Positions 63,073 to 64,000 of a stretch of 64,000 bases of DNA are shown here, piece by piece. The notes under the pieces were generated by a model that was given only the letters and a program-made list of their open reading frames with translations, ran no database searches and was not told where the DNA came from. How positions within the stretch are numbered: the stretch's first letter is position 1; every line of letters begins with the position of its first letter. This stretch comes from Liminaster sp017519885. GTDB lineage: Bacteria > Bacteroidota > Bacteroidia > Bacteroidales > UBA3663. The stretch is from positions 4,484 to 68,483 of the forward strand of contig JAFWRO010000055.1 in the NCBI GenBank assembly GCA_017519885.1, in the 5' to 3' direction. The position numbers and the translations under genes are program-made.

Positions 63073-63102
63073 AGCGCTTGCAAGAATTTGCAGGCGCTTT
63101 TT
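63073..63102 (+). terminator. Terminator after tRNA-Ser
   Basis: An 11-bp stem with one G-T pair (63073-63083 with 63088-63098) and a GAAT loop is followed by TTTT, six bases after the tRNA end. Confidence 0.88.
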
Positions 63103-63200
63103 ATATCGTCTTCGCGAAATCGATTTCCAAATCTGTTGAGGAGCAAAATGTCGGTTTTTGTGTAAAAATATTGCACGATATGCGTTATTTTTCCAATCTA

Positions 63201-63232
63201 TTTGGTGATTCGATATTATTTCAGTATCTTTG
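63201..63232 (+). promoter_or_regulatory. Promoter of the acetyltransferase gene
   Basis: TTTG (63201-63204), a 20-bp spacer and TATCTTTG (63225-63232) match the consensus. Transcription would start near 63239, which rules out any coding start before that. Confidence 0.8.
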
Positions 63233-63285
63233 CCGCGGAACTTGCAGTCATCCGACACCAATTCCAATTTAATGAACCGCAAATT

Positions 63286-63864
63286 ATGACGATACAAGAA
63301 TTTCGTGACTACATGGCATCGGGCAAACCCGTGGTCGGAGGTTCCGATGTCCACATGATGTTCCATCAGCTGTCGCAGGAGGCATTGAAGATAACGGCTG
63401 AGATCAACGGCAAGTACCATACTCCCGAAGAACTCCATGCGCTATTGGAGCAACTTTGGGGACGTGAAGTGCCCAAGACGGTAGGCATGTTCCCACCCTT
63501 CCACACCGATTGCGGCAAGAACACCATCGTTGGCGAACATGTCTTCATCAATATGGGCTGCAAGTTCCAAGACCAGGGCGGCATCACCATCGACGAAGGC
63601 GCGCTCATCGGTCACAACGTCGTGCTCGCCACCATCAACCACGACCTTGACCCTGCCCGTCGTCAGAGCATGAGCTATGCCCCCATCCATATTGGCAAGA
63701 ACGTCTGGATTGGAGCCAATGCCACTGTGCTTGCTGGTGTGACCATCGGCGATGGCGCCGTTGTTGCAGCAGGTGCTGTTGTGACTAAGAATGTCGAGCC
63801 GAATACGATAGTAGGTGGTGTTCCAGCCAAGGTGATTAAAAAGATAGAGATAAAAGACGGATAA
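63286..63864 (+). CDS. Hexapeptide-repeat sugar O-acetyltransferase (maltose acetyltransferase-like)
   Basis: A 192-residue left-handed beta-helix enzyme that transfers acetyl from acetyl-CoA to a sugar. The N-terminal helical cap (about 1-70) is followed by hexapeptide repeats, including GGITIDEGALIGHNVVLATI, the catalytic histidine region NHDLDP, and APIHIGKNVWIGANATVLAG with GDGAVVAAGAVVTKNV. The acceptor is unknown. The start at 63286 (MTIQEF) is fixed by the promoter at 63201-63232, which overlaps a possible upstream extension. Confidence 0.9.
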   Translation: MTIQEFRDYMASGKPVVGGSDVHMMFHQLSQEALKITAEINGKYHTPEELHALLEQLWGREVPKTVGMFPPFHTDCGKNTIVGEHVFINMGCKFQDQGGITIDEGALIGHNVVLATINHDLDPARRQSMSYAPIHIGKNVWIGANATVLAGVTIGDGAVVAAGAVVTKNVEPNTIVGGVPAKVIKKIEIKDG

Positions 63865-63875
63865 ATCGGAATTTA

Positions 63876-63883
63876 TAGAGGAG
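63876..63883 (+). promoter_or_regulatory. Shine-Dalgarno-like site of the SDR gene
   Basis: The purine-rich TAGAGGAG ends five bases before the ATG at 63889. Such a clear site is uncommon in this window, where most starts have AT-rich leaders. Confidence 0.5.
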
Positions 63884-63888
63884 CTAAA

Positions 63889-64000
63889 ATGGTTAACTAC
63901 GGATTGAAGGATAAAGTTGCCCTGATTACTGGTGCTAATAATCCACAGGGCATTGGAGCAACTACGGCATTAACTTTTGCTCGCGAAGGGGCAAAGGTGG
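63889..64000 (+). CDS. Short-chain dehydrogenase/reductase (partial, start only)
   Basis: The first 37 residues of an SDR oxidoreductase are present. KVALITGANNPQGIGATTAL contains the TGxxxGxG-type cofactor loop (here TGANNPQGIG) of the Rossmann fold. The ATG at 63889 follows the acetyltransferase stop by 24 bases and has a Shine-Dalgarno-like site. The rest lies beyond the window, so the substrate cannot be suggested. Confidence 0.85.
   Translation, partial: MVNYGLKDKVALITGANNPQGIGATTALTFAREGAKV

Noticed and set aside
63202..63285. N-terminal extension of the acetyltransferase
   Set aside because: It overlaps a consensus promoter, so it would lie before the transcription start.

Overview
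The window looks like a chromosome segment of a gut or rumen Bacteroidales bacterium, most likely Prevotella-like. The reasons are tandem SusC/SusD pairs, many lipoproteins with an acidic stretch after the lipobox cysteine, promoters of the Bacteroidetes type (TTTG, 19-20 bp, TATCTTTG), AT-rich leaders without Shine-Dalgarno sequences, and the gene orders rimP-nusA-infB and cvpA-sufBCD. No insertion sequence, phage gene, rRNA or CRISPR array was seen. The only tRNA is tRNA-Ser(GGA).

Region 1 (1-8939): the end of an unrecognised gene, an acetyl-xylan-esterase-type alpha/beta hydrolase, a two-domain Rid-like protein, then a SusC-SusD-surface lipoprotein operon that ends at a clear terminator. 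Region 2 (9028-16838): two polytopic membrane proteins (DUF6057-like) flank a TolB-like propeller lipoprotein with a CxxCH haem-attachment motif. A second copy of that lipoprotein lies on the other strand with a glycerate kinase. Between the converging genes is an array of 84-bp hairpin-forming tandem repeats.

Region 3 (17054-38113) is a beta-mannan utilisation locus. SusC, SusD and two surface glycan-binding lipoproteins capture the polymer. A probably surface-exposed GH26 mannanase, whose catalytic domain is interrupted by two nearly identical binding-type modules, cuts it. GH36 alpha-galactosidase and a second GH26 lipoprotein finish the oligosaccharides in the periplasm. An MFS symporter imports the disaccharide, mannobiose 2-epimerase makes mannosyl-glucose, and GH130 and GH94 phosphorylases split mannosyl-glucose and cellobiose-type products to sugar phosphates. 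No HTCS, SusR or ECF-sigma regulator is in the window.

Region 4 (38153-50492) concerns c-type cytochromes. A MocR-type regulator diverges from nrfH-nrfA-ccsB-ccsA (ammonia-forming nitrite reductase plus haem-attachment proteins). A converging operon encodes a porin, an imelysin, a di-haem oxidoreductase and a fused CcsBA protein. Region 5 (50736-60175) is the housekeeping run rimP-nusA-infB-cvpA-sufBCD. Region 6 (60251-64000) has a carbohydrate-binding lipoprotein, a GH43/CBM6-type glycosidase, tRNA-Ser, a hexapeptide acetyltransferase and the start of an SDR oxidoreductase.

The most unusual items are the GH26 enzyme with inserted duplicated modules, a related module present in five copies in both Sus loci, the paired CxxCH propeller lipoproteins with DUF6057-like partners, and the 84-bp hairpin array.
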